A stretch of 64,000 nucleotides of DNA, taken from NCBI GenBank assembly GCA_902728285.1, contig CACVBU010000956.1, positions 849,457 through 913,456 of the forward strand, given 5' to 3'. The position numbers and the translations under genes were made by a program. Of the stretch, positions 33,350-44,081 are shown piece after piece. The stretch comes from Clytia hemisphaerica. Lineage: Eukaryota > Cnidaria > Hydrozoa > Leptothecata > Clytiidae. Under the pieces are notes generated by a model, which was not told the DNA's origin, ran no database searches, and saw nothing but the letters and a program-made list of their open reading frames with translations. Within the stretch, counting starts at the first letter, position 1; each line of letters starts with the position of its first letter.

Positions 33350-36255
33350 TCATTTAGCAAGTCTCTCAAAAACAAATTGCATTACTTCGCCATAAATATC
33401 TAAACCATCATTTGGACTTTCCCTCAAAACATCAATAGAGTCATCCAACTCTTGTATATCCTGGTCAGTGAGAGGTAGCTCAAAACGTGGCAACACCACT
33501 TTAATGGAATCAGGTTCAGTTAAGGATTTAGTGCTTCTATATTTTTGAATGATGTTATTGTAATCTTCAGGATCTCTTCTAAATATATTGTTCATGGCTG
33601 TTAAAGATCTATTTGAATTAATAAGTGAGGCATTAAACCACATTTGTTTGGGAGTTTGGCTTCCTTCTGACCGGACTGCGTGAATATTATGAGCTTCTTT
33701 CCAGAATGTGAGGGATTTTTGTATACGTCGCCCATAAACATGATGCAAACATGCCAAGTGAATTTCATTATTGATATCTAAGATATGCCATCCTTCCATT
33801 AAGGTGAACAAATTGTAAAACTTTTCCAACACTTTTATAAAAACATCTCTCCAGAGACGCTCTATACGAATATTATGGACTGATTTTCCTGTTATAAAAC
33901 TACCGCGATCTACTCCATTGATTTCTTCCATCAATTTGTTGATATGGACGAATTCACTTCCTTTGTCAGCTCTAACACGACTAGGAATTTCGTATTGATT
34001 TATACCACTTAAAAAGTCAGACAGCATAGATGCAGCAAGATTATTAGTGTGAAGTTGAAGAACAACTATGAGTCTACTATAGCCATCAATACATCCATTG
34101 ACCACAAAGTTCCACCTGCAATCAAATAAAGAAATTGGTACAGGAGGCACCCGGGGAGGCAATTAGCCTACATAATCTTCTAAAAAATAGCGTTAATCTA
34201 GGTAAGTAGACGGATGAGATAAACTAAAAAATATTATCAACAATTCTTGATAGAAATCAATGAACACCATTAAATGAGCAGGAAAATTACTTTAAATTAT
34301 TGGTCAGTTATTTTCTTAAAATCAGAAAATCTATCGCTCGGTGATTTCTTATTTCTGGTCGGTTTTAACCGATAACCGACCACTATTTCGATCACTGTAA
34401 TCCCCACTGAAATCCAAAAAATCCAAAGTTCCACCTAAAGATTTGGGACCGAAATCAATAAATCCTAGTTAGGGGGAGTGCACACTATGTTTAAGTTATT
34501 ACCTGATGAGTTTGTGATGGGTGTCAATATGCCAAAGAGAATTTGGGCTTGCAACTCTGTAAAATAATAATTTGAAAAAAAAATTAACTTGCATATTAAA
34601 GTGGTAAAAATTTAGAGGAGTCCTTTTTTTAAGCGGTGGCAAAATGGATGACATTATCAGGTGCTAAAAACGTTTAAAATTCTCTAAATCATTACAAAGT
34701 GTGTCAGATGTTATTACAAAGTGGGTCATCTTTTGGTATTACAAAGCGCGTTAATTTTTATTACAAAGTGCATAAATTTTTATTACAAAGTGCATTAGTT
34801 TGTTTATTACAAAGTGCGTCAGTTTTTATTACAAAGTGAGTCAGGTATTACAAAGTGCGTCAAGGTGTATTACAAAGTGCATCAGGTATTACAAAGTGTG
34901 GCGTTATTACAAAGTGTGTTAGTACAGAAGTCGTTATTATAATGCAATTGTTGTCTTTTTGTGTCTGAAAAATCTGAGCCTGACTTTAAAATATTTCGGA
35001 ATACTGGAATTGTTTCGGTATCAGAAATCCATGAATTTTTGCTTTGGGATTTCGTTAGTATATAGTTTTTATCCCCCTATTTTCGGAATTCGTCCATAAA
35101 AAATGGAAATTGAAAAAATATTAGTCAAAACAAGGAAAGATTTCCCCAAAAATTGGTATCGGAATTTCAAATATTTTTAGCAAAATTGTTTGGTATTTCG
35201 GAATGCAAACCCTGTACGCCCCCTTTTGATGATGATTTCAATGATTGGCCAAAAAATACCTCTCATGGGTATATAGTGAAGATATGTAATATATACCGTG
35301 AAGTTGGGTAACTTGCATCAGTGGAGGCTAACATGCATAGCCCTCAAATGGATGACCTGGCTGGTCCTTAAAATACAAAGTTAAATCAAAACAAAAATGG
35401 TAGAGCTGCGAGCGAGCGGAGCTCCGTAGTTCATTTGTTTTGAAATTTTGCTGCTTTGATTGGGCAGTCATTTGAGGGCTATGCATGTTAGCCTCCACTG
35501 ATGCAAGTTACCCGACTCCACGGTATCTGTCATTATTGTAGTAAAAAAAAATTAATTCAAAAACTAAATCTGTATATAAAAAGATGAAACCTATAAACAC
35601 GTCTTGGGATGATTTTGGCCCATCTTCTTGTTGTACCAACAGGGTCTACCTCAGCAAGTAACTTTGCAACTCGGTCCCTTTGAACTTTAATAGGTGGATC
35701 TAAATTCATTAGCATGGCCTTGACCTCCCTTATTCCAGAGTTTGGATACTTCAAGTTAATTGATTTGATTTGAAGGGTAAGGTCATCGTCTGCGATAATA
35801 GTGTATCGTTTCCTTACTCCAATCATATTATTCCTTCTTATGAAGTTGTGTATTGTATTTGGATGGACCTTTGCCCCTAGCAAACCATCAGTGGCTATCT
35901 TGACCACAGAGGTACCTAGTGAGAGTAGCTGCTCTAAAAGGTCTTTATTGATAATATAAGCATCATTTCCTCTTTTTCCATTTCTTTTCTTGGCCAATTT
36001 AACATCTAACAGTTGATTTTCGCAGTCATCAATTACTAGACTGCTAATCGAGTCAATCTGACTTTTAACTCGTGCATATTGCTCATCAGTGATTACATCT
36101 TTTAATCTATCAAGATTTCGAAGGGATAGATTTACACGTTTATAAAAGCTTTCATCTCGTGAATTTACATCTGACCTACTAAGTCCTTCAACAAGGTTTT
36201 TGATATCATCATACAATTCATCTGTACCTTTGGTTCGACTTCGAACATCAGCCAT
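33350..36255 (-). CDS. Integrase (rve-type transposase) of transposon 1
   Basis: Exons 36255-35591, 34556-34503 and 34115-33350 join to an uninterrupted 494-residue frame. The first ~190 residues are helical with a helix-turn-helix-like stretch (KVHPNTIHNFIRRNNMIGVR). The core follows: PNSLWHIDTHHKLIRWNF with GCIDGYSRLIV (first Asp), PSRVRADKGSEFVHI (second Asp), and SVHNIRIERLWRDVF (catalytic Glu). This matches integrase-core proteins seen in fish and invertebrate genomes. The first donor, TATAG|GTTTCA, is weak but the frame fits exactly across it. It should cut and join the TATGG ends. Intron 1 holds a TTACAAAG array and a MITE. No lesion was seen, so the copy may be young. Confidence 0.88.
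34690..34921. repeat. Intronic TTACAAAGTG array
   Basis: Eleven copies of ATTACAAAGTG(C/T)(G/A)T(C/T) at irregular 16-28-base spacing, in the integrase intron. Spacing and spacer sequence are irregular, unlike CRISPR. Confidence 0.88.
35294..35525. mobile_element. TA-flanked palindromic MITE
   Basis: Ends CCGTGAAGTTGGGTAACTTG and CAAGTTACCCGACTCCACGG are inverted repeats with arms of about 60 bases (both include CATCAGTGGAGGCTAACATG or its complement), flanked by TA. This fits a Tc1/mariner-type MITE. A half copy lies at 53411-53503. Confidence 0.82.
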
Positions 36256-36428
36256 TTTGTGATCATCTTCATGCTTCTTTCATCGCGCATCATCACATGT
36301 CTATTTTAAACATGGTTTAAGCTAGACTAATTCGGGAAATTTCATGTTTTGATGTACTAGATGAACAAAATATACACTGAAACCTGGTTTAAGCAGCAAA
36401 ACCAAGTTTATGCTTTTTGATGTTCATC

Positions 36429-36440
36429 TCGTACGCCATA
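36429..36440 (-). repeat. Transposon 1 right terminal inverted repeat
   Basis: TCGTACGCCATA, exact complement of the left end, followed by the target duplication GGTAAC at 36441-36446. Confidence 0.85.
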
Positions 36441-36446
36441 GGTAAC

Positions 36447-36914
36447 GGATTTTAACTGGAAGAGCCCTATAATATCGAGATATGACCAAGAAGAAAAATC
36501 AGCTCCGATCAGAAAACTAGATTTCACTTGAAGAAAGGGTCTTTGTATTTTTTATTTACTAAAAGGGTTGGGGTGGTTCAGCTGAACCATTTGAACCCCC
36601 TCAGATCCGCCGCTGAGAAATGTAACATTATTCTTAGAAAGGCTTCTCTAGTTTTATTTAATTTTTTTTGAATGAATGAGATTTCTTTTCTCTAAACTTT
36701 AACTAGAAAAATTTACAAAATCAACCTGATGAAACAACCTTTAATAGGTTTACAAAGCCATCAGGCAGTTAAAGTACTGTGGTAAATAAAGGAACGTTAT
36801 GTACATTTAAAAATAGCTATATGTTTAGCTACAAGAATGGCGTGGGTTTGGCGCGAAAATGGAGAATATATACATATGATTACTACTAAATAATAAGAAA
36901 TGGTTATAAGATAA
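36447..36914. other. Spacer and retrotransposon 3' untranslated region
   Basis: Begins with the right remnant of the MITE arm, then AT-rich sequence that probably includes the 3' end of the minus-strand retrotransposon. No gene. Confidence 0.45.
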
Positions 36915-39900
36915 CTATGAAATAATTTTTTGTTTCAAAGATGATAGAAAGCTACTGAATGGATTCAGATCTTTTATTTGGACACCGTAAGCATTCCAGA
37001 AATGAGGACCGTAAAACATAATTGGATGGGCAGCAACGTCGAAGTGTATCACCTCCATACCTCCGTTATTTACGAGTCTGGTTTTATGTTCATGATCAGG
37101 TTCATTAAACAAAGATTTAAGTGAAGATGGAATATTATTAAGTTTAATGTAACTATATATTAATTTACAACATTGTAATTTATATAATTGGTTTAGAGTT
37201 AGCGGTGCAAAAATTTCTTCATCATGGTGTTTGTATTTATTGATTTTGTTGATTATTTTATTAGTTACGTCATTTATCCTTGATAATCCCTTAGTTAAAG
37301 GAGATCCCCAGGATGTAATGGAATATTGAACATGAGATTGAATGAAACTATAGTATAGCGAACGACTGACATAGTTGGGGACTAGATAACTTACCTTCCT
37401 CATTATACCTGACCCTTGTTTGATTTTCGATAGGACACTGTTTACCTGTTCTTTCCACTTTAACCTGTCATCAATCATTACTCCTAAGTATTTTGCTGCG
37501 TTAAGCCTGGTAAGAGCATCATTACCCATGATAATATTGAAGTCCTCTGTATTCTTTTTCCCTGTAAAAAGAAGATAGCAAGATTTTTTCACATTCAAAG
37601 ATAACCTATTATTTTTCAACCAAGTTTCTATTTCTTTGATTTCGTGGTTTACAAGAGTTTCTAAGTCTTTTAAACTCTCATGTTCTGCTAGAAGACACGT
37701 ATCGTCAGCAAAAAGGGTAAACGAGAAGATTTTAGAAGCATCAGGAATGTCATTGATGTAAATAAGGAACAGAAGTGGGCCTAGGACAGAGCCTTGTGGT
37801 ACTCCATATTTCATATGGACAGGACTAGATAACTTACCATGTACACTGACACACTGTTGTCGATGACTGAGATAGCTCTCAAGCCATCCTAGCATAGGAC
37901 CTCTGATACCAACCTTAGAAAGCTTTCCTAGTAAAATGGAGTGGTTGACAGTGTCGAAGGCTTTTGCCAGGTCTAAGAAAATTGCACAGCAAGATTTATT
38001 GTTTTTTAGTGCAGAACTGATTTTCGATGTTAAGTCGAGTACTGCATGAGAGGTGGATTTAGATTTTTGAAAACCATATTGGTTTGGAGCTAATATTTCG
38101 AAATCAGTGAAAAATTTCATTAAACGTTTGTGAACAATCTTTTCGAAAATCTTGTCAAAAATTGGCAATATGGATATTGGTCTGTAGTTTTTGATGTCAT
38201 TCTTAGCACCGTTTTTGAAAAGAGGAATTACTTTTGAAAGTTTTAACTTACTTGGAAAATTTGAAGTGGTAATCGAATGGTTGATGATATGACTCAAAAC
38301 TGGAGAGATCAGGTCACTTACTTGTTTGACAGAGATCGGAAAGTTATAAATGTCTTCAGACTTTTTCTCGTCTAACAAGTTAATGAGATCCATTACTTCA
38401 AACTGATTAGAAGAGTTAAAGTAAAAAGTTTTATTAATAAAGTTTAAATGTGTAAGTGGATTTTGAGGTGGTTTCATTTTCTCAATGAGATTTTCAGCAA
38501 CCTTTGAGTAGTGAAAATTGAATTTGTTTGAGATTTCTCTGCTAGATGAGATTTTTTTGTCGTTGTAGAACATTGATGATGGGATGCTGTTGCTTTTGGA
38601 TCTACCAGTAATGATGTTGATTTCTTTCCATAATTTTTTAATGTCTGTTTTTAATTTTGATATTCTGGCTTTTTGGTAAATGAATTTTTTCTTTCGAATA
38701 AGATGATTAATTTTTTTTCTAAGGGATTCATACATTTGTGAGATTTCTAAGTCACCAGTTTTTAGAAGTTCTGAGTGTAAGATTTCTTTTTCACTCATTT
38801 TGTCTAAGATTTCTTTGTCAATCCAAGGGTTTCGTTTGTTTTTGAGTTCTTTTTTGGACATTGTTTTAAGTGGACAGTGCATTTCAAATAATAAGTCCAT
38901 ACCGTTATGAAAAAAAGAATACATTTGATCACTGTCGTTCATAGTTTTGATTTTTTTCAGGAAATTAATGGAATTAAAGTTATCTCTAAGTTTGTCTATT
39001 TTGAAATTTTTGAAATCACGTACTTTTGGTCTATTGTTGTTAGTTTTCTTATTCTTCTTGAAAGGAAAGAGAACAAAGTTAGGTAAATGATCTGAAATTA
39101 AGGACATAAGATTGCCACTGACACATTCAGCATTCATAGTGTTTAGAAATATGTTGTCAATCAAAGTACAATTCATGTTTTTATCAAATCTGGTAGGTTG
39201 AGAGATGCAGGGTAAGATGAAGTTATCTAGCATAGTGTCTAGAAATCTCTCAGATTCTTTATGGTCATGTACTCGTAGTAAATTTATGTTAAAATCTCCC
39301 ATCAGTAAAATTGTTTTGTTTTCTCTTGTCAATTTTGAAATAGTATTTTTAAGAGTATCTATGAAGTCGTGAACTTTAGTACTAGGGTGTCTGTAGATTA
39401 CACCAGCCAAGATATTTCTATCTGTATTTTCAATTTCAACAAAGAGTATTTCAGAATGAGTTTGCTTACCTGATAGGTCATCTCTTCTTGAGAAGGATAG
39501 ATCTTTCTTGATGTACATTACAACACCACCATTCTGTGAAGAACCTTCAACCCTCTCTGCCTTGTGGTAACCTTGAAGATCTTGAAGATTTGCAGGGCTA
39601 TCCAGTGTGTCCCAGGTTTCTGATAAACCTATAATGTCAGGACTAGTTGGAAGATTAGTTATTAGTGCAGATAATTCATTAAAGTTCTTGTTGTAGGATC
39701 TAATGTTTGTATGGAATGCAGAAAATAAGTTAGAAAGGTCAGAAATCCTTAACAAATCATGAAAATCTTTAACATTATAATATTTGAAATTTAGATTTTC
39801 GTTATTTCCCTCGTTGTCAGTTGGCATTGACAGAGAAGGTAGTTGTTTATTGAATATTGTTAGTTTATTGTTAATATCAATTTTAAGTTTACGGTTAGGG

Positions 39901-40373
39901 TTTTTAGTACATGTTACTGACTCAGCTATTAATTCATCAATACAAAGATCAGGAAAAGGAAATTTATAACATTGATTACAGCACCATATGCTTTTAACTG
40001 GGTCATTTTTAGTGAAATTATTGCATGTTTTATGAATATGATGTTTGTTTGTGATACAATACACCATGTCATCTTTAGAAGAGGATTTATTGCATTTAAC
40101 ACAGAGTTTTAGCTTCTTAGTGGTGATGGACAGATGGTTAAGTAGTTGGAAGTTAGTTATGTAAGTGAGAGGTAAGGCATTTGATATACACTTTTGGCAG
40201 AAAAAAGGGATTGAAGAAGCTCCTTGTTTCCTAAATTGAGATTGAGTCATTTTGATACATTTAGGATGCAACCAGGTTTTACAAAGGTCACAAAAGATAC
40301 AGTTATCAAGACACAGTTTCAGACAAGTGTGACAAGTCGAGCTTTCATAATCCTCTATTATAATGTCAACCAT
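36915..40373 (-). CDS. Retrotransposon ORF2: PHD finger, endonuclease, reverse transcriptase
   Basis: 1152 residues. Near residue 15 are two cysteine-rich zinc clusters (CHTCLKLCLDNCIFCDLCKT; CVKCNKSSSKDDMVYC) of PHD type. At about 215-455 is an apurinic-endonuclease fold: HTNIRSYNKNFNEL, GLSETWDT, LMGDFNINLL and SDHLPNFVLF. At about 690-960 is the reverse transcriptase: NYRPISILPIFDKIFEKIV, LDLAKAFDTVNHSILLGKL, GVPQGSVLGPLLFLIY and FTLFADDTCLL. It nicks the target and copies the RNA there. All catalytic motifs are present. Organisation fits a CR1/L2-like clade, but clade is not settled. Its ATG shares one base with the ORF1 stop (TAATG). Confidence 0.93.
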   Translation of the reverse strand: MVDIIIEDYESSTCHTCLKLCLDNCIFCDLCKTWLHPKCIKMTQSQFRKQGASSIPFFCQKCISNALPLTYITNFQLLNHLSITTKKLKLCVKCNKSSSKDDMVYCITNKHHIHKTCNNFTKNDPVKSIWCCNQCYKFPFPDLCIDELIAESVTCTKNPNRKLKIDINNKLTIFNKQLPSLSMPTDNEGNNENLNFKYYNVKDFHDLLRISDLSNLFSAFHTNIRSYNKNFNELSALITNLPTSPDIIGLSETWDTLDSPANLQDLQGYHKAERVEGSSQNGGVVMYIKKDLSFSRRDDLSGKQTHSEILFVEIENTDRNILAGVIYRHPSTKVHDFIDTLKNTISKLTRENKTILLMGDFNINLLRVHDHKESERFLDTMLDNFILPCISQPTRFDKNMNCTLIDNIFLNTMNAECVSGNLMSLISDHLPNFVLFPFKKNKKTNNNRPKVRDFKNFKIDKLRDNFNSINFLKKIKTMNDSDQMYSFFHNGMDLLFEMHCPLKTMSKKELKNKRNPWIDKEILDKMSEKEILHSELLKTGDLEISQMYESLRKKINHLIRKKKFIYQKARISKLKTDIKKLWKEINIITGRSKSNSIPSSMFYNDKKISSSREISNKFNFHYSKVAENLIEKMKPPQNPLTHLNFINKTFYFNSSNQFEVMDLINLLDEKKSEDIYNFPISVKQVSDLISPVLSHIINHSITTSNFPSKLKLSKVIPLFKNGAKNDIKNYRPISILPIFDKIFEKIVHKRLMKFFTDFEILAPNQYGFQKSKSTSHAVLDLTSKISSALKNNKSCCAIFLDLAKAFDTVNHSILLGKLSKVGIRGPMLGWLESYLSHRQQCVSVHGKLSSPVHMKYGVPQGSVLGPLLFLIYINDIPDASKIFSFTLFADDTCLLAEHESLKDLETLVNHEIKEIETWLKNNRLSLNVKKSCYLLFTGKKNTEDFNIIMGNDALTRLNAAKYLGVMIDDRLKWKEQVNSVLSKIKQGSGIMRKVSYLVPNYVSRSLYYSFIQSHVQYSITSWGSPLTKGLSRINDVTNKIINKINKYKHHDEEIFAPLTLNQLYKLQCCKLIYSYIKLNNIPSSLKSLFNEPDHEHKTRLVNNGGMEVIHFDVAAHPIMFYGPHFWNAYGVQIKDLNPFSSFLSSLKQKIIS

Positions 40374-41236
40374 TAAAGAGTTCTATTAGGGTCTACCTCT
40401 TGATCTGTATCAGCTATATTGTTATTATTAGAATTTGTAACATATCCTACAACATCTGTCATTGATTTCAACATGATTTTATCAGATCGATCATCTTTTT
40501 TCATAAAAGTAATTCCATGATGTGTCCAAATATATTTGTTATTTCTTCCAAACTTATTCTTTGCCGCTTTGAAAATATCAACATTTTGTGTTGTTAAACT
40601 TTCATTGACGTAAATCTTATGTCCACAATCTCCAAAATGGTCACCAAGGTCTCTGACTCTAATATTTCTCAAATTTTTTCTTTTATCAAAAAATGCGTTT
40701 CTAGTACCACGGGATAAGAACTTGACAATGATCGGTGCATTAGCTCCTGGATGTGTCCGGTGACTGATTTCAATGTCAGACTTCAGCAGAGTTAAACCCA
40801 TTTTCCCAGCAAGAACCGTAACTAGTTTGTCAGTATCCTCTCTATTCAACCGAGGGATACCATGAATGTCTACCATATTCCTACGACTGTATTGCTGCAG
40901 ATCATTTAGAGCAGATTTTTCTTTCTCCAGTTCTGTACGTAGGTCAGTACAAGTTTTTGCAAGGTTCTTGTTGACAAGCTTAGTTTCAGCACAGCCTTTC
41001 TTAATATCGGTTATTTGGGTTTGCAAGCCAGTTATAAGTAGATTCTGTTTATCATATTCCTTGCTAATGAAGTCTTGAGACTTGATAACATTGTCTAGAT
41101 CAATTTTCATCTTGTTAAAATTGTTTGCAAGGTTTGCCACATTAGTAGAGATCGATTGGATTTCAGACTTTGTAGATTTGTAGTTTGTTTCCATATCTGT
41201 GAGCTTTTTCATCATTTCTTTTTGATTTTTGGTCAT
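40373..41236 (-). CDS. Retrotransposon ORF1: coiled-coil nucleic-acid-binding protein
   Basis: 287 residues. The first ~130 are a coiled coil with heptad leucines and isoleucines (MTKNQKEMMKKLTDMETNYK onward). The rest resembles a LINE ORF1 RNA-binding domain: NDLQQYSRRNMVDIHGIP, IEISHRTHPGANAPIIVKF, VRDLGDHFG and IYVNESLT. It likely trimerises and coats element RNA. Its TAA overlaps the ORF2 ATG by one base, an arrangement used for reinitiation in some non-LTR elements. The start ATG is the first in frame. Confidence 0.88.
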   Translation of the reverse strand: MTKNQKEMMKKLTDMETNYKSTKSEIQSISTNVANLANNFNKMKIDLDNVIKSQDFISKEYDKQNLLITGLQTQITDIKKGCAETKLVNKNLAKTCTDLRTELEKEKSALNDLQQYSRRNMVDIHGIPRLNREDTDKLVTVLAGKMGLTLLKSDIEISHRTHPGANAPIIVKFLSRGTRNAFFDKRKNLRNIRVRDLGDHFGDCGHKIYVNESLTTQNVDIFKAAKNKFGRNNKYIWTHHGITFMKKDDRSDKIMLKSMTDVVGYVTNSNNNNIADTDQEVDPNRTL

Positions 41237-41856
41237 AAATTCTTTTATACCTTTTTCCTTTTTCCATTTTTTCCAATCATCATCATCTAAAACATTTATC
41301 GGATTTGTCGTTTTATTTTGACATTTTTAGTTTGAAAATTGTGAATGTCTCTTATTAGAAAGTCTAGTGGTTGGTAGCGCTCCACTTGTTTGCAGGATAT
41401 GTGAATTAGCGACTCACCTTAGTAAAAATTAGGTTAAAGAAGTTCACACGTATTGATATAAATTTGTGTGTTTTTTGTTTGAAGTCCTTATTTCCTTCTT
41501 CTTTTTCTAACGTACGGCCGCTCGGATACGGCACGCCGAACCGGGCTCTGGGCCAACTTTTCAAACTTTTCGATTATGCGTCTTTCTTTCTAAATCTTTT
41601 CTAGATATAATAATGATAATAATGATATATCTTTCTTTTTCAGGTCTATGTACATTTAAAAATCTCCTAAACGAAAAATAACCCTAAGGGCTTTCGAGCT
41701 CGAAAGGACATGAAATGTAATACTATGTAGAGTAAAAGGAAGTTTACAATGTGTCATAATGAATAAACAACAATAACATTACAACAACAACAACAACAGA
41801 TTTAATTAATCTGTATCTAAATTGAATTGGGTGTGTAGAGAAGGAATAATACTATA
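41237..41856. other. Junction of two retrotransposons, non-coding
   Basis: Holds the 5' leader of copy A (to about 41600) and the 3' untranslated end of the older copy B, including ACAACAACAACAACA near 41780. No gene. Confidence 0.5.
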
Positions 41857-42003
41857 TTAAGTGACGAACAGTCTTGATTTAAGTTTTTTGGTGAAATTCG
41901 AAAAGCTACTGGTGGATAAATCCAGGCAAAAATGGTTCCAACAATGAGGGCCATAAAAACGAATGGGAGAAGGAGAGTCAGCAAAAACTACTAAAGTTGT
42001 CAG

Positions 42004-42317
42004 TGAATTGGATGCAGGTTGACGCGTGCCAAGATTATGTATTGGTTTACTGAATAACATGTTTAGACTTTTAGGTGATATTTTATGGATGAATTTATAG
42101 ATGAGTTTATTGCATTCTAGTTTATAGAGGGAATTGATGTTAAATGCATTTAGTGGTTTCTGAATTGGATGCAGGTTGACGCGTGCCAAGATTATGTATT
42201 GGTTTACTGAATAACATGTTTAGACTTTTAGGTGATATTTTATGGATGAATTTATAGATGAGTTTATTGCATTCTAGTTTATAGAGGGAATTGATGTTAA
42301 ATGCATTTAGTGGTTTC
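42004..42317. repeat. 157-base tandem duplication in retrotransposon copy B
   Basis: The segment starting TGAATTGGATGCAGGTTGAC occurs at 42004 and again at 42161 and is essentially identical. The length is not a multiple of three, so it shifts the reverse-transcriptase C-terminal frame. Near identity points to a recent event. Confidence 0.93.
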
Positions 42318-43287
42318 GTATTATTTTTATAGTAGATTTTTTCTATCTTGTATGATATACTGTTTATCAGAGAATTTAACTTACCTAGACCCTTGGTGCT
42401 AGGTGAGCCCCAAGATGTAATACAATATTGTAAGTGACATTGTATAAAAGCATGATAAAGAGAAGATAAACAATGAGGAGAAATTAAATGACTTAATTTA
42501 CGTACAAGACCAGAGCCTTGTTTTACTTTGTTAGCTACATGATGGATATGAGCTTGCCAATCTAGTTTTTCATCAATAATTACTCCAAGATATTTGGTTG
42601 AACTTGGTTACCTGATATCAGAACATTGAAATTTTCAACTTGCTTTTTACCTGTGAAGAGAAGAAAGCAAGATTTTTTAATATTTAATGATAGCCTATTG
42701 TTCACCAACCAATTATTTACAAGTTCTAATTCTTCATTTACCAAATTCTCTAGGGTTTGAGGGTCGTCATTGCATGAAAAGAGAGATGTATCGTCAGCAA
42801 ATAGGGTAAATGAAAATTTAGCTGATGACAAGGGAAGATCATTGATATAAATAAGGAAAAGTGTGGGACATAGGACTGAGCCTTGGGGAACTTCGTATTC
42901 CATTTCAAGAGGGGTTGATGTTTCTGAATCAATACTTACAACTTGTTTTCGGTTGGATAAGTAACTTTGAAACCACTTGTTCAGTGGACCCCTTATTCCA
43001 ATTGCATTTAGCTTACTTATGAGAATGTCATGGTTGACTGTATCAAATGCCTTAGCTAGATCAAGCAGAATAGTACAGCAGATCTTTTTCTTTTTGATTT
43101 GTGAATATATTTCATCAGTCAACTTTAACACAGCATCTGAGGTAGACTTACCTGTCTGAAAACCAAATTGGTCTTGGTAGAGTATGTTATTATCTATGAG
43201 AAACTTTTTCATTCTATGGTTTATGGCTTTTTCAAAGATTTTATCAAAAATAGGAAGAACTGAAATGGGTCGGTAATTTGAAATATC

Positions 43288-43544
43288 AGTGCCGTAGCAA
43301 CTGGGGGGGGGGGCAAGGGGGGCTATGCCCCCCAATATTTTTGTCAAAAATGGTTATTTTGCAAGATGCAAAGTTTTTTTTTAAATTTGTCATAATTGTC
43401 GTTATGTGCATGTTTTGAGTGTATTTTTAAGCAATCTAGAGCTCAAATTTTCAAAATTTTCCCCCTCGGCCCAAACCATGGTTGGCCCTCGCGGTGTCAC
43501 TAAACTTCAGCCCCCCCCAATATGAAAATGCTTCCTACGGCACC
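43288..43544. mobile_element. hAT-like MITE inside copy B
   Basis: Ends AGTGCCGTAGCAACTGGGGG and CCCCCC...TACGGCACC are inverted repeats, flanked by 8-base duplications GAAATATC (43280-43287 and 43545-43552). The interior carries CCCAAACCATGGTTGGCC. Removal restores NDISNYRPIS in the reverse transcriptase, as in related copies. Confidence 0.88.
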
Positions 43545-43669
43545 GAAATATCATGCTTATTACCATTATTTTTAAAAACTGGTGTAACTTTGGCAGTCTT
43601 GAGTTTTTCAGGAAATACGCCCTTTTTTACAGATTTATTGATGATAATAGCTAATTCTGGACTGATTAG

Positions 43670-43960
43670 TATGGTGGCCCATGAGTGTCATGACTACTTT
43701 TGAAAATAAAACATTAAAATGTTAAAAAATGTTGAAAAATAATTAAATAATAATAAAAGAAAAAAATTGATTTTTAACAAAAGAAAAAAAATATATATAT
43801 ATTTATAAATTTAAAGAAATAAAGAAAATAAAGAAAATATAAAAGAAATTAAAAAAGTTTAAAATGAAAAAGTTTTTTATTTATCGTGTTTAACGTGGCC
43901 CATCGATATCATAGCCCAAGGATGTCATACGGTGCCGTCAACTATAATTTGTCGTTGCCG
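43670..43960 (+). repeat. Transposon 2 left terminal repeat
   Basis: Perfect for the first 10 bases (TATGGTGGCC), then imperfect through an A-rich stretch to CATACGGTGCCGT at about 43930. Confidence 0.75.
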
Positions 43961-44081
43961 TAATGTAATCGTTCGATAGGCCGGCTACCGTAAAGTTTGT
44001 TTGTTTACATCCTGCGCCATATTGAACTTGAAACACGCGGGAAGCAGTGAAGCAGTCCAAAAGCAGCAGAAAAAATCCAAA

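Larger units (their letters stand above)
26535..36440. mobile_element. Integrase-type (IS3EU-like) transposon 1 with kinase-like cargo
   Basis: Ends TATGGCGTACGA and TCGTACGCCATA are perfect 12-base inverted repeats, flanked by 6-base duplications GGTAAC. Inside, both on the minus strand, are an open integrase gene (right) and a protein-kinase-like gene (left). The TAT..ATA ends, 6-base duplication and rve-type integrase match what I remember of the eukaryotic IS3EU group; the name should be confirmed. Nested within it are a G/C-run MITE, a 1.4-kb hAT-like element and a TA-flanked MITE. The kinase-like gene is the unusual part. Confidence 0.82.
36850..41600 (-). mobile_element. Near full-length two-ORF non-LTR retrotransposon (copy A)
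   Basis: Contains an open ORF1 and ORF2 in the order expected, with a 5' leader that includes GAACCGGGCTCTGGGCC at about 41540. That block recurs near 63200 at the 5' side of the related, broken copy. Both outer limits are estimates; no target duplication was identified. Confidence 0.8.

Noticed and set aside
25946..34921. Short-repeat arrays that superficially resemble CRISPR
   Set aside because: Units are either contiguous (33-base minisatellite) or irregularly spaced with similar spacers (TTACAAAG array), and the DNA is clearly eukaryotic.
41857..42189. Separate 110-residue gene
   Set aside because: It is the C-terminal part of the copy B reverse transcriptase, cut off from the rest by the 157-base duplication.
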